Shown: one piece after another, positions 5,927-5,962 of the stretch
How the letters are laid out: each line of letters starts with the position of its first letter
How positions within the stretch are numbered: the first letter of the stretch is position 1
From: JBHPGW01 sp042569785
GTDB taxonomy: Bacteria > Planctomycetota > Phycisphaerae > Sedimentisphaerales > Anaerobacaceae
DNA: 5,962 nucleotides
NCBI GenBank assembly: GCA_042569785.1
Contig: JBHPGW010000113.1
Span: 1 to 5,962, forward strand
Direction: 5' to 3'
Notes under the pieces: generated by a model
Database searches by the model: none
What the model was told of the DNA's origin: nothing
What the model saw: the letters and a program-made list of their open reading frames with translations, nothing else
Made by a program: the position numbers and the translations under genes

Positions 5927-5962
5927 ATTCATTTGAAATGAATTTTTTTCGTTTGTTTTTTT
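5927..5962. repeat. AT-rich inverted repeat with adjoining T-tracts at the right window edge
   Basis: ATTCATTT (5927-5934) and AAATGAAT (5936-5943) form a perfect 8-base inverted repeat around one base. It runs directly into T-rich sequence to the end of the window (5943-5949 and 5955-5962). Read on the + strand this resembles a weak intrinsic terminator, but no + strand gene precedes it. On the - strand the A-tracts lie about 70-90 bases upstream of the operon start and could bend DNA. The rest of the leader (5800-5926) holds the promoter and ribosome binding site and no other gene that I can see. Confidence 0.4.

Overview
The window is a compact, gene-dense bacterial chromosomal segment with no mobile elements, RNA genes or CRISPR arrays. 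The kinase-like protein (an unusual YVD/DFQ kinase with a 'KHDFFAAT...GLPLRWLG...E' N-lobe), the long XRE-S24 regulator and the DUF362 ferredoxin-like protein resemble proteins I associate with anaerobic or facultative Planctomycetota (Phycisphaerae-type lineages). That assignment comes from remembered family resemblance, not from a marker gene, so it is moderate at best. Shine-Dalgarno sequences are ordinary, and all seven genes end in TAA.

Layout. At the left edge, on the + strand, is the 3' part of a comF-type phosphoribosyltransferase gene (1-509). Everything else is on the - strand and reads right to left. From 5799 down to 506 the order is: phosphomannomutase/phosphoglucomutase, a DUF1805 (YunC-like) protein, a secreted protein ending in an Ada-type zinc-binding domain, a DUF362 2x[4Fe-4S] protein, an XRE/S24 (LexA/CI-like) autocleavable repressor, and an atypical lipopolysaccharide-kinase-like protein. 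The gaps between these genes are 67, 15, 22, 27 and 33 bases, which suggests one operon. The last gene converges on comF, and the two stop codons overlap in a shared TTAA.

Control signals. A near-consensus sigma-70 promoter (TTGACA, 18-base spacer, TATAGT) lies at 5877-5906 upstream of the mutase and could drive all six genes. A GC-rich hairpin (4372-4401) sits between the mutase and the DUF1805 gene and may reduce readthrough or be a dispersed palindromic repeat. A perfect 14-base palindrome (3228-3241) covers the start region of the DUF362 gene. An AT-rich inverted repeat with T-tracts lies at the right edge (5927-5962).

How the genes may work together (inference). The mutase makes hexose-1-phosphates for envelope polysaccharides, and the kinase-like protein looks like a cell-envelope sugar kinase, so envelope biogenesis is a plausible common theme. 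The S24 repressor and the iron-sulfur protein could add stress or redox control. No known named system matches the whole set. The most distinctive points are the repressor embedded in an otherwise metabolic operon and the uncharacterised secreted Ada-zinc protein.
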